Assembly: GCA_040954595.2 (NCBI GenBank) | Contig: JBECUI020000039.1 | Span: forward strand, 1-64,000 | Direction: 5' to 3' | DNA from: Balanoglossus misakiensis | Lineage: Eukaryota; Hemichordata | DNA: 64,000 nucleotides | Shown here: piece after piece, positions 27,246 to 36,340 of the stretch | How positions within the stretch are numbered: the stretch's first letter is position 1 | Layout of the letters: each line of letters opens with the position of its first letter | Translations under genes and position numbers: made by a program | The notes under the pieces: model-generated | What the model was told of the DNA's origin: nothing | Database searches by the model: none | Seen by the model: the letters and a program-made list of their open reading frames with translations, nothing else

Positions 27246-27854
27246 ATGAACACAGAAGATGGCGTACCTCTCACCCTTGCATCACAATCGGAACGCAGAC
27301 GCACCCTTCTTACCTGCCTCGGCATTCCATTCCGGTGTTGGTCTCCCAGCGGAAACGAGCATAGTAATAAGCAAATCTGTGCCGAACATGCTCAAGAAAT
27401 AGCCCGAAACAAGGCTGAAGAAGCCATTGCAGCGTCCGAAACTGATACACGCTTCATACTGGCAGCTGATACCCTTATTGAGATGGATGACAAAATCTTC
27501 GGCAAACCCGAAAATATTGATGCCGCAGGTGAGATCTTACGGCATCTGGCAGGAAGAGCACACAATGTACATACAGCCCTCTGTCTCTACGATCGACAGA
27601 AAAAAGAATGGATAGAGGCGGGTGAACGAAGCACTGTACACTTTCAGTCCATAAGTGATGATGAGTTACACTGGCTTCTGAAAGCAAATGAATGGCAGGA
27701 GGCAGCTGGTGCTTATATGATTCAAGGAAGAGCTGCATGCTTTATAAAACAGGTTGATGGTTCATTTAGTAATATATTGGGCTTGCCAATTCATTTACTA
27801 TACTCTATACTATCACCGTACAAGTATCTTTTTGATAAGTATGAAAAAGTTTAG
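27246..27854 (+). CDS. maf: Maf-family nucleotide pyrophosphatase
   Basis: Maf proteins hydrolyse non-canonical or modified nucleoside triphosphates to monophosphates. The 202-residue protein has the phosphate-binding segment LASQSERRRTLL near the start, the catalytic Asp region AADTLIEMDDKIFGKP (about 73-88) and the C-terminal EAAGAYMIQGRAACFI and GSFSNILGLP segments. It is the first gene of a plus-strand run that continues into rpsB after 19 nt. Confidence 0.92.
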   Translation: MNTEDGVPLTLASQSERRRTLLTCLGIPFRCWSPSGNEHSNKQICAEHAQEIARNKAEEAIAASETDTRFILAADTLIEMDDKIFGKPENIDAAGEILRHLAGRAHNVHTALCLYDRQKKEWIEAGERSTVHFQSISDDELHWLLKANEWQEAAGAYMIQGRAACFIKQVDGSFSNILGLPIHLLYSILSPYKYLFDKYEKV

Positions 27855-27873
27855 GATAAACTAGGAGGATAAA

Positions 27874-28731
27874 TTGGCAGTAGTTTCAATGACAGATTTA
27901 TTAGAAGTAGGGGTTCATTTCGGACACCAAACAAAGCGTTGGGATCCACGGATGAAGCCATATATATATACAGCTCGGAATGGTATTCATATTATCAATA
28001 TGCAGAAAACAATTCGGGCAATACAGGACACCTTCAATGCGGTGCGCAAGACAGTCTTGGCTGGAAAATCGATACTGTTTATCGGTACGAAGAAACAAGC
28101 GCAAAAGGCTATTGAAGAAGAAGCAACGCTATGTGGTATGTACTATGTTAATCAGCGCTGGCTTGGTGGAATGTTGACTAATTTTGCTACGATCAAGAAA
28201 TCCATTCTTCAACTGAAAAAGATTGAAAAGATGGAAGTTGACGGGACCTTTGCGAGCATGACACAAAAAGAAATATCACGAACTCTCCGAGTCAAAAACA
28301 GCCTGCACCGTAACCTGGAAGGCATTAAAGAAATGAAGGAACTACCGGGCATGGTCTTTATTGTCGATCCACGAAAAGAATACATTGCAGTACAAGAAGC
28401 GGTTCGTATGAAAATACCTATTGCAGCTATTGTCGATACCAACTGCGATCCGACAAATATTACCTATCCTATTCCCGGGAATGACGATGCTATTCGTTCG
28501 ATTGCCTTCTTTACCCATATTGTAACTCAGGCGGTTATTGAAGCAGACCATAAAATTGGATTGGAAGTAATTGAAAATATGCAGGGAAGCAATAGTCTTG
28601 CCCCCTTCGATCAAGAACATGTGGATGGAGCAGAAGTGAAAGCAGATAGCGAAACGAATGTTTCCGAGCCCGTAATAGAAGAATCGGAAGACATCCTTGA
28701 AGTGCCGACAGAAGAAAGTGAGCAGGTATGA
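27874..28731 (+). CDS. rpsB: Ribosomal protein S2
   Basis: S2 joins the 30S subunit late and helps to hold S1. The core (residues 1 to about 230) shows TDLLEVGVHFGHQTKRWDP, YVNQRWLGGMLTNFATI and VDPRKEYIAVQEA. It starts at TTG, with AGGAGG 5 nt upstream. Residues about 245-285 form an acidic Glu/Ser-rich tail not found in the short E. coli form. The stop overlaps tsf as ATGA. Confidence 0.97.
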   Translation: MAVVSMTDLLEVGVHFGHQTKRWDPRMKPYIYTARNGIHIINMQKTIRAIQDTFNAVRKTVLAGKSILFIGTKKQAQKAIEEEATLCGMYYVNQRWLGGMLTNFATIKKSILQLKKIEKMEVDGTFASMTQKEISRTLRVKNSLHRNLEGIKEMKELPGMVFIVDPRKEYIAVQEAVRMKIPIAAIVDTNCDPTNITYPIPGNDDAIRSIAFFTHIVTQAVIEADHKIGLEVIENMQGSNSLAPFDQEHVDGAEVKADSETNVSEPVIEESEDILEVPTEESEQV

Positions 28732-29546
28732 TTACAGCCCAACAAGTAAAAGAACTTCGACAGAAAACAGGTGCCGGAATGATGGACTGCAAGGCAGCCC
28801 TTCAAAAGGCAGAGGGTGATTTTGCCAATGCTGAAAAATTTCTTAAAGAACAAGGAGTTGTTGATGTCGCAAAACGCAGGGATCGTACATCCGATGAAGG
28901 ACGAATTTTTGTTGTAACAAATGATACCCAGGCAATTATTCTGGAACTATCCTGTGAAACGGACTTCGTTGCACGAAATCAAGACTTTATTCTCTTGGGA
29001 AACAAGGTCGCGACCCTTCTCTTAACAGATGAGATATCAGAAGAAAATGTAGATGAGTATATTGTTGAAGCATCAGCCCTTATTAAGGAAAATATCCAAT
29101 TAAAGCGCTATGAAATCGTTACTAAAACAACAGAATCAATATTTAGTAGCTACGTTCATGGAGAAGCAGGAAATGTCGGAAGCATTATCCACCTTGAAGC
29201 AGAGCAAAAGAATAAAACAATAGAAACCTTTGCGTTTGATTGCGCCCTGCATCTTGCTGCGTTTAAGCCTCTTTTTCTTGCAAAAGACCATATTCCGCAG
29301 TCCTATGTACAGGAGCAACGCGAAATTTTTATGGCACAAGCAAAAAAATTGAACAAAGCACAAAAAATCCTAGACGGTATCGTTGAAGGAAAATTGAACA
29401 AGCATTTCAAAGAAATATGTTTTCTGGAACAACCTTTTGTCAAGGACGATAAGGTCAGTGTCTCGGGAAAAATAGCAGCTCTTATAAAGGAGATCGGTAT
29501 TAACTTTGAAATTAAAGACTTCCGTGTCTTTATTGTAGGAGGTTGA
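28728..29546 (+). CDS. tsf: Elongation factor Ts
   Basis: EF-Ts recycles EF-Tu by exchanging GDP for GTP. The 272-residue protein has the N-terminal UBA-like module (QQVKELRQKTGAGMMDCKAA), the TDFVARN signature in the core domain (residues about 82-88), and later dimerisation and coiled-coil parts. Its ATG overlaps the rpsB stop by 4 nt, so the two are translationally coupled; frr follows directly. Confidence 0.96.
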   Translation: MITAQQVKELRQKTGAGMMDCKAALQKAEGDFANAEKFLKEQGVVDVAKRRDRTSDEGRIFVVTNDTQAIILELSCETDFVARNQDFILLGNKVATLLLTDEISEENVDEYIVEASALIKENIQLKRYEIVTKTTESIFSSYVHGEAGNVGSIIHLEAEQKNKTIETFAFDCALHLAAFKPLFLAKDHIPQSYVQEQREIFMAQAKKLNKAQKILDGIVEGKLNKHFKEICFLEQPFVKDDKVSVSGKIAALIKEIGINFEIKDFRVFIVGG

Positions 29547-29548
29547 TG

Positions 29549-30097
29549 ATGCAACTAGAAGAAGCTAAAACAAAAATGCAGAAATCTGTTCATTCGCTGG
29601 AAGATGAATATAAAACACTTCGAAGTGGTCGGGCAAGTGCTGCCATATTTGATAAATTGAGAATTGAACAATACGGACAGCAGATGCCCTTGAACCAGCT
29701 TGCAGCTATCAGTACACCGGATCCAAGAAGTATTGTTATTACTCCTTGGGACAAGGCAAGTCTGCAGGCAATAGACAAGGCAATACAGATGGCCAATTTA
29801 GGATTTACTCCATCCAATGACGGCAAGATGATTCGCATAACCGTTCCCCCACTCAGTGGTGAGCGACGACAAGAAATTGCTAAACAAGCAAAACAAATTG
29901 CTGAGAAGTATCGGGTAGCTATTCGGAACATCCGCCGCAATGCAAATGACACCATACATCATCAGCAAAAAGAATCGGAAATTAGTCAGGACGAAGAACA
30001 TCGAATTATTAGCCAGATAGACAAAGAAACAGAACAACATATTGCACAAATTGATGCCTTATTAACTAAAAAAGAAAAGGAAATCATGGAGAATTAA
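29549..30097 (+). CDS. frr: Ribosome recycling factor
   Basis: Frr splits post-termination ribosomes together with EF-G. The 182-residue protein has LRSGRASAAIFDKLRIEQYG and the hinge region ITVPPLSGERRQEIAKQAK typical of the family, with domain I made of long helices. Three in-frame starts lie in a row (TTG 29543, ATG 29546, ATG 29549); the last is chosen because AGGAGG ends 6 nt before it. The tsf stop overlaps the earlier candidates. Confidence 0.96.
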   Translation: MQLEEAKTKMQKSVHSLEDEYKTLRSGRASAAIFDKLRIEQYGQQMPLNQLAAISTPDPRSIVITPWDKASLQAIDKAIQMANLGFTPSNDGKMIRITVPPLSGERRQEIAKQAKQIAEKYRVAIRNIRRNANDTIHHQQKESEISQDEEHRIISQIDKETEQHIAQIDALLTKKEKEIMEN

Positions 30098-30099
30098 TA

Positions 30100-30789
30100 G
30101 TGGAGGATTCTAAACAGATTCCTTCCCACGTTGGTATTATCATGGATGGTAATGGGAGATGGGCAGAGCAACGTGGATTACCGCGCTCTTTTGGTCATAG
30201 ACAGGGCATTACAGTGGTAAAACAAGTTATACTGGAGGGCATCCGACTAGGAATTCGTTATCTATCATTGTTTGCATTTTCTACTGAAAACTGGAAACGC
30301 ACTGAACAGGAAATTTCCTTCATTATGCGTTTAATTACTGTACATTTGCGAAAGGATTATGATTTTTACCGTACAAACAATATTCAAGTAGTCCATAGCG
30401 GTAACTTTGATGGGCTTCCAACGTCAGTGCAAAAGGAAATACGAACCGTTATGGAAGAGACAAAAAACAATGATAGTATAGTGCTAAACATAGCTATTAA
30501 TTATGGGGGGAAAGACGAGATTGTTCGGGCTGTCAATCGATGGCTTGCAAAACAAGATGCCCAGATAACAGAAGATATTATTACTGAAAACCTAGATCAA
30601 CCTGCTTTGCCACCAATTGATCTCATTATTAGAACAGCAGGTGAAAAGCGAATTAGTAATTTTATGCTCTGGCAAGGTGCCTATGCAGAGTTTTATTTTA
30701 ACAAAACTCCCTGGCCCGATTGGGATGCAGAAAACTTACGAGAAGCAGTTGATACATTTGCTCGGCGCAAACGTACATTTGGTTCATAA
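30100..30789 (+). CDS. uppS: Undecaprenyl diphosphate synthase (cis-prenyltransferase)
   Basis: UppS condenses isopentenyl diphosphate units onto farnesyl diphosphate to make the lipid carrier for cell-wall synthesis. Motifs are clear: IMDGNGRWAEQRGLPRSFGH with catalytic Asp16, LSLFAFSTENWKRTEQE, and RTAGEKRISNFMLWQGAYAE near the end. The 229-residue length is typical. It begins with GTG at 30100, 2 nt after frr, with GGAG 8 nt upstream. Confidence 0.96.
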   Translation: MEDSKQIPSHVGIIMDGNGRWAEQRGLPRSFGHRQGITVVKQVILEGIRLGIRYLSLFAFSTENWKRTEQEISFIMRLITVHLRKDYDFYRTNNIQVVHSGNFDGLPTSVQKEIRTVMEETKNNDSIVLNIAINYGGKDEIVRAVNRWLAKQDAQITEDIITENLDQPALPPIDLIIRTAGEKRISNFMLWQGAYAEFYFNKTPWPDWDAENLREAVDTFARRKRTFGS

Positions 30790-30791
30790 AC

Positions 30792-31661
30792 ATGAAGAAT
30801 ATATACAAACGTCTATTAACTTTTTTTATCGGCTGCACACTACTTGCCTTCTTCATTATATTTGGAAACAGATACCAGTTTACCCTGAATATCTTTGTTC
30901 TCATTGCCACAATCATAGCCGCATTTGAAATTAGAAACTTCTTCCATTCCAAACCGGGGTGGAAGAACCCATCACCGCTAACTACAATTCTGCTTGGCAG
31001 TATTTGTCCCCTGACGACCATCCTGTATATATCTAATATTCTTCCAGCCGGACTTGTTTTGTTTATGCCCACCATAGCATTTATCATTATTATGATTCCC
31101 TATGTTTTTGTTAGAACATCATCAGAGATTGAATCAATCTTGAACAATCTTTCAGGTCGCTTATTTATGATGCTGTACCCGGGCATGTTTAGTATGTATA
31201 TACCTCTTATCAGTATGCTTGGAACAACACTTGAAAATACCCGTATTATAATGGCAACCTTTTTTCTCGCTGTATATCTCAATGACGGGGTTGCGTATCT
31301 GGCCGGCAAGTTATTCGGTCATTTAATTCCGCCAATACGAATTATTATTAGCCCAAAGAAAACGCTTGTCGGGTACATAAGCGGACTCGCAACAACTGTT
31401 CTCGTTGTTGCACTTGCTGTGTGGATATTCCCCAAAGCATTCCCCATGAAAAATAGCTTTTTTTACATAATTTTTGCCATACTGGTTGGATTAGCTGCCA
31501 TTATCGGTGACCTTGTTGCATCATCGTTAAAACGTTCGGCAGGAATAAAAGAATCCGGCTATCTTATTCCCGGAAGAGGTGGTCTTTTAGATTCTATGGA
31601 TTCTATTATCTTTGCAGCACCCGTATTCTATTATACGTATATGATCCTCTTTCCAATATAA
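30792..31661 (+). CDS. cdsA: Phosphatidate cytidylyltransferase
   Basis: CdsA makes CDP-diacylglycerol, the precursor of all major phospholipids. The 289-residue protein has about eight membrane segments and the C-terminal signature SLKRSAGIKESGYLIPGRGG followed by LLDSMDSI, which contains the metal-binding acidic residues. The usual KD of the signature reads KE and GHGG reads GRGG. It lies between uppS and rseP, as in many bacteria. Confidence 0.94.
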   Translation: MKNIYKRLLTFFIGCTLLAFFIIFGNRYQFTLNIFVLIATIIAAFEIRNFFHSKPGWKNPSPLTTILLGSICPLTTILYISNILPAGLVLFMPTIAFIIIMIPYVFVRTSSEIESILNNLSGRLFMMLYPGMFSMYIPLISMLGTTLENTRIIMATFFLAVYLNDGVAYLAGKLFGHLIPPIRIIISPKKTLVGYISGLATTVLVVALAVWIFPKAFPMKNSFFYIIFAILVGLAAIIGDLVASSLKRSAGIKESGYLIPGRGGLLDSMDSIIFAAPVFYYTYMILFPI

Positions 31662-31666
31662 CAATT

Positions 31667-33013
31667 ATGAATTTCTTTATCGGTTTTATCGGCCTTAGTA
31701 TTATCATACTCATTCATGAACTTGGGCACCTCATTGTAGCTCGTCTATTAGGTATACAGGTCGAGACCTTCTCCGTTGGAGTCGGTCCTGCCCTGTTCAA
31801 AATAAAATCAAAGATGACCGAATACCGTTTCTCCCTTATTCCTTTTGGGGGATATTGTCGAATGCTAGGAAGCGGCGCTGTTTTACCAAACGAAACGGCA
31901 CCACAGGAACCGGGTTCCTTTTATGCAGCTCCTCCCCTGCACAGAATTGCAACAGCATTAGCAGGACCTGCCGCTAACTTGCTCTTTGCATTCATAATAT
32001 TTACTGGCGTATCACTCATTGGAAATCCGGTGCAATATTTCGATAATCGAATCGTATTATTTAGTGATGTATTTCCCGATCAGCCCAATGTATCACAGCC
32101 TGCACTCGATGCAGGATTAGAGTCTGGGGATAGAATTATCGCGATTGATGGTACAGTTGTTGATGATTTTCAGGGCATCAGTACCATCATTAGCAAATCT
32201 GCTGGAAAACAAGTAGTTTTAGAAGTTCAACGTAAGAATAGAACCATATCTATTCCTATAGTACCGATTGCAACAGAGCAAAGCGGTCGTATTGGAATAT
32301 TTCCATGGGTTTCGCCAACAATTCACTCCGTTACAGCAGGTGCTCCGGCAGATGCTGCCGGCATTCTAGCTGACGATGAAATTATCGCAATTAATGGGCA
32401 GGCGGTTAGTAATGCTTGGGACGTTCTTATCATTATGCGCAGTAATGACACAACAGAACCCTACGAAATTACACTGGCAAGAAACCGGAGCCAAACCGTA
32501 GTTTACATGGTTTCCCCCGGTAACAAAATAGAAGGCTTCGATGCTCTCGGAATACAGTTTAAGCAGTCATTTATTGTCAGACGGGCTGAAAATGTTTTTG
32601 TCGCTATCTCAAGCAGTTTTGAAACGATCGGCACCTTGTTGGCAGAATCCGTACAAGCTCTTTTGAGCATTGTAAGAGGCACTAACTTATCCAACGTCCT
32701 CGCAGGACCGATAAGAATTACGTATTTTACCGGGCAACTACTTGATAGCACTGCGGCAGGAACCTTTGGAGAACGGCTTGTCCGATATATACAGTTCCTT
32801 GGAATAATAAGTATTGCTATTTTATTTATGAATTTACTTCCCATACCGATTACCGATGGTGGGCAAACACTGCTGTTTTTGTATGAACTAATTACACGCA
32901 GAGCGCCGGGAAAGACCTTTGTTTATTACTACCATATGGCTGGTGGATTAATAATTCTCTTCCTTATTATTGTTGTACTCTGGGGGGATATTGCCTTCCT
33001 TTTTGGCTATTAA
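31667..33013 (+). CDS. rseP: RseP-type site-2 intramembrane metalloprotease
   Basis: RseP cleaves membrane-embedded substrates such as anti-sigma factors or signal-peptide remnants. The 448-residue protein has the zinc motif HELGH (17-21) in the first membrane helix, the membrane-reentrant loop FSVGVGPALFKIKSK, two PDZ domains (about 120-195 and 205-285) and the second active-site motif NLLPIPITDGGQ near 385. Several C-terminal membrane segments follow. It starts 5 nt after cdsA. Confidence 0.95.
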   Translation: MNFFIGFIGLSIIILIHELGHLIVARLLGIQVETFSVGVGPALFKIKSKMTEYRFSLIPFGGYCRMLGSGAVLPNETAPQEPGSFYAAPPLHRIATALAGPAANLLFAFIIFTGVSLIGNPVQYFDNRIVLFSDVFPDQPNVSQPALDAGLESGDRIIAIDGTVVDDFQGISTIISKSAGKQVVLEVQRKNRTISIPIVPIATEQSGRIGIFPWVSPTIHSVTAGAPADAAGILADDEIIAINGQAVSNAWDVLIIMRSNDTTEPYEITLARNRSQTVVYMVSPGNKIEGFDALGIQFKQSFIVRRAENVFVAISSSFETIGTLLAESVQALLSIVRGTNLSNVLAGPIRITYFTGQLLDSTAAGTFGERLVRYIQFLGIISIAILFMNLLPIPITDGGQTLLFLYELITRRAPGKTFVYYYHMAGGLIILFLIIVVLWGDIAFLFGY

Positions 33014-33014
33014 T

Positions 33015-35033
33015 ATGCGCATCATCATTGTATTTATTATTACATGTCCACTTCTTTTTGCAGTAGATATTCCTACATTTCGGAATGGGCATGCCCATGA
33101 AATAACCCTGTTAACAGAAATAGACGGTCTTCTATTTAGCGGAGATGCCGGTGGAGTACTCAAGGTCTGGGGAAAAGAAGGCAACTTATTAAGCACTCTG
33201 CAGATATCAAACATGCCTATCTACCACATCGATTTCAGTAGGGAATATACATTGCTTGCTGTACTTTCCGGCTACAGGGGCAATGTTGGGAGCCTAACAG
33301 TCTGGAGTTGGAAGCTAAAGAAACGACTCTATGAAAAAACCTTAGAAGATGTACCGCAAGCATTATCAATTACGCCTGAGGGGCGTTACGTTGTATACTC
33401 CCTACCAACAATGGACAGCATACGAATGCTTGTAGCACTCAGTGGTAACGAGAGTGAGTTTATGCATAATACCGCCAGTCTAGTATCTGATTTTGTCGTG
33501 AGTAATAGCGAACAACGTATAATGACCTATTCTGCGGCACAGGGCATAATTAGTTATTTTACAATTAGTAATGGGGCACTTATCCAAAGCATTACTACAG
33601 TGAGAAACTTGCGCAACTTGCAGGTGCTCCCTGACCGCCGGTATGCCGTAGGAATACATGAGAATACTCTTTTTCTTATAGATTTATTAAATGGAAAGGC
33701 GGTTGATACTTATACCTATCCTGCACCAATAGTAGATATGGACATTCACGAGAATGACCTTGCTGTTCTTCTTAAGCAGACAGACGAGCATCCGGAACAT
33801 AGCATACAGTTTCACCAGATCCAAGCCGGTACGATAACCGGTAATAAATCCTATGCAGTACAAGCAACAAAACCCAATCAGTTGACGCTGAGCACAGAAA
33901 AAAATGTTCTTATTGCCGATAGCGATGGTACCCTGCACCACTTATATCATCATAATGGAAAGCAGAACATCTTTGCTGCCTATAATACCCTGTCGATTAC
34001 ATCATTCTTTGTAGAAGATACAACTATTACCTTCACAAGCAAAGAACATATCTTTCGCTTTAATGTTCAACTGGATACTCTTGAAGAGCTTATGCAAACA
34101 AGTGATGCCCTGTCGGTCATTTACAGCAAACAAACTCGAAAGCAGAATGATCCCCTCAATGTCCTATATGATAGTCAGATCATTAACTTAACAGTCTTGC
34201 CCCAAGACCTCTTACTCACCTTAACAGAGCAGAGTATACAATTCAGTCAATTAAGCCAAGGAAAACTGCTTCTGTTGACAACCGACAAGATACTACAACT
34301 CTACGATTTGGCTACCTACCATAAGGAGATTGAATATTCTTCAGTTGGCATTGAAGCAGCCCATTATCTTTCGGAATATGGCATATACTTGGGCGTATCT
34401 GCCAACACCAATCCATTTGAGACTGCATTGCTGCGTTTGAACCCTGATACCGGAGAAATTACACCTATAAAGAGCAGGCTTTTCTTTATCTTTGATATTG
34501 CCTACGATTCAAAAAATAATACACTCTGGACATTGGGATTACAACGCTATGGAGAAAATATTAGAACCGTACTGGAAGGACATACAGGGCCGAATCATGA
34601 ATTTCTGTGGTCAGAAGACTATATGAACAGTGAAGTATTAAATTCCCGCATTGCTCTTAATCCAAGTGATGGCTCGGTTACGTTCTTCTCAACTGAGCAG
34701 GAAGTCCTGAAAAGAAATAGCCCAAGAATATTTAATCCGCCACAAACCAGATACATCAAAGCAGGAGAAATACATTTTCCCTACCTTCTCGGCATTGAAC
34801 CGGATGGGTCATTAATACTGTATGACATGAGAAAAGAAAAAAAGTCCTTACATGTGTACGCCACAAAAACCGGCGGCTGGATTGCATTGACGGAGTTTCA
34901 TCACTTCTCCTCCCCAGGTATAAGTATTTCCCAGTATTTTAATAACTCACCAATATCTATGTATCGCTTTCAGCACCCCCGCGTTCAAGTACAGCAAATT
35001 TTGCTAGACGGGGCACAAAAGCTACTCGAATAG
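33015..35033 (+). CDS. Exported beta-propeller-like protein (WD40-like)
   Basis: The 672-residue protein has a signal peptide (1-15, ending near LLFA) and then many short strands with WD-like endings, such as SGDAGGVLKVWGKEGNLL and GSLTVWSWKLKK, which suggest one or two beta propellers. No catalytic motif is recognised. The ATG at 33015 is chosen because an earlier in-frame start at 32970 lies inside rseP and would bury the signal peptide. It probably shares the rseP transcript (1-nt gap). Its last 77 bp overlap the dnaB 3' end on the other strand. Function is unknown; a periplasmic scaffold is possible. Confidence 0.7.
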   Translation: MRIIIVFIITCPLLFAVDIPTFRNGHAHEITLLTEIDGLLFSGDAGGVLKVWGKEGNLLSTLQISNMPIYHIDFSREYTLLAVLSGYRGNVGSLTVWSWKLKKRLYEKTLEDVPQALSITPEGRYVVYSLPTMDSIRMLVALSGNESEFMHNTASLVSDFVVSNSEQRIMTYSAAQGIISYFTISNGALIQSITTVRNLRNLQVLPDRRYAVGIHENTLFLIDLLNGKAVDTYTYPAPIVDMDIHENDLAVLLKQTDEHPEHSIQFHQIQAGTITGNKSYAVQATKPNQLTLSTEKNVLIADSDGTLHHLYHHNGKQNIFAAYNTLSITSFFVEDTTITFTSKEHIFRFNVQLDTLEELMQTSDALSVIYSKQTRKQNDPLNVLYDSQIINLTVLPQDLLLTLTEQSIQFSQLSQGKLLLLTTDKILQLYDLATYHKEIEYSSVGIEAAHYLSEYGIYLGVSANTNPFETALLRLNPDTGEITPIKSRLFFIFDIAYDSKNNTLWTLGLQRYGENIRTVLEGHTGPNHEFLWSEDYMNSEVLNSRIALNPSDGSVTFFSTEQEVLKRNSPRIFNPPQTRYIKAGEIHFPYLLGIEPDGSLILYDMRKEKKSLHVYATKTGGWIALTEFHHFSSPGISISQYFNNSPISMYRFQHPRVQVQQILLDGAQKLLE

Positions 35034-36315
35034 TACCAACTGGTCCATTCCTCTGTTTTGCAACAATTAAATCGGTAGGAATAATATCCGGTACCTCTTC
35101 CTCAGTTGTCTTTTCAGTATTGCGTTCGCGATGGAGAAAAATAACAACATCGGCATCTTGCTCAATGGATCCTGATTCACGAATATTGGCAAGCACCGGG
35201 CGTTGCTTTTCGCTGTCTCGCGTTAACTGAGAAAGCGCTACTACTGGTATGCGTAGTTCACGAGCCAGTGCTTTCAATGAACGAGATATTTCTGCAATCT
35301 GCTCGTGTCGCTGCAATTCGGGACTATCTGAAATAATAAGTGATATATAGTCGATAAAGATGATTTTTACATCATGTTGGGCACACATTCTTCGTGCCTG
35401 TGCGCGAACATCAAGCAATGTTGTCCGCCCTGCTGCACCTGCAATCCATAAGGGGGCATCATAAATTCTACTGGCAGCATCCATAATCTGCTGATAATCA
35501 GACCCTCTCAGGATTCCTGAACGAATCATTTGCCCGCCCACACCCGATTCAGAGGAAATTAAGCGCTGGACCAGAGCAAGCTCCGACATCTCAAGGGAAA
35601 AGAAGCCAACCGCTTGTTTATTTATAATTGATATATTTGCAGCCATGCAGAGTGCTAGTGCAGTCTTTCCGAGGGAAGGCCGCGCTCCTATAACAATAAA
35701 CTCACTGTTCTGGAAGCCAGACAAGAGGTCATCCAAATGGCGGAACCCACTCGGTATACCGGAGTAACCCTTATGCTTGGCCCGGCTGTCTATCATTTGA
35801 ACAGCAGTATCAACCAAACCTTGAATGGACTTAAAATCCATACTCTGGCGATTCTCGGCAATCTCAAAAATACGGCGCTCTGCATCTTCAAGGATATGCG
35901 GCAATGCCTGAGACGCATCAAATGCTTGCACCATGTTTTTACGAGATCCGGAAACGAGTTGCCGCCGCAGACTGTTTTCCTGTACAATCTTCGCATAGTA
36001 TTCTGCATTAGCACTACTGGGAACATTACTGGATAGGGTAGAAAGATACGCAGCACCACCGACCTTCTCAAGCTCTTTCTTACTTTCAAGCAGATCACTA
36101 AGTGTTATGAGGTCAATTTCGGTACTTGACTCGTATAATTCAAGTATTGCCCGATAAATAATGCTGTGCACATTCCGATAAAAGTCCTCTACAGAGAGTA
36201 TGGCAACTACAGTATCAACAATCTCGGAGTCCATCAATAAGGACCCAAGTACCGCAGATTCTGCCTCAACATTATGCGGTGGAATCTGCGAAGACGAACT
36301 ATTGTTGTCCGCCAT
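34957..36315 (-). CDS. dnaB: Replicative DNA helicase DnaB
   Basis: DnaB is the hexameric helicase at the fork. The N-terminal primase-interacting domain begins PPHNVEAESAVLGSLL. The RecA-like motor has Walker A GARPSLGKTALAL (about 205-217), Walker B IIFIDYISLI, and the DnaB-specific SQLTRDSEKQRP and ESGSIEQDADVVIFLHRE. No intein is present. The 452-residue length is typical. Its end overlaps the WD40-like gene on the opposite strand by 77 bp. It closes the rpsF-ssb-rpsR-rplI operon. Confidence 0.97.
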   Translation of the reverse strand: MADNNSSSSQIPPHNVEAESAVLGSLLMDSEIVDTVVAILSVEDFYRNVHSIIYRAILELYESSTEIDLITLSDLLESKKELEKVGGAAYLSTLSSNVPSSANAEYYAKIVQENSLRRQLVSGSRKNMVQAFDASQALPHILEDAERRIFEIAENRQSMDFKSIQGLVDTAVQMIDSRAKHKGYSGIPSGFRHLDDLLSGFQNSEFIVIGARPSLGKTALALCMAANISIINKQAVGFFSLEMSELALVQRLISSESGVGGQMIRSGILRGSDYQQIMDAASRIYDAPLWIAGAAGRTTLLDVRAQARRMCAQHDVKIIFIDYISLIISDSPELQRHEQIAEISRSLKALARELRIPVVALSQLTRDSEKQRPVLANIRESGSIEQDADVVIFLHRERNTEKTTEEEVPDIIPTDLIVAKQRNGPVGTIRVAFVPRLAKFAVLERGGAESDT

Positions 36316-36340
36316 TTACTTCCCTCCTATGCAATCGGAC

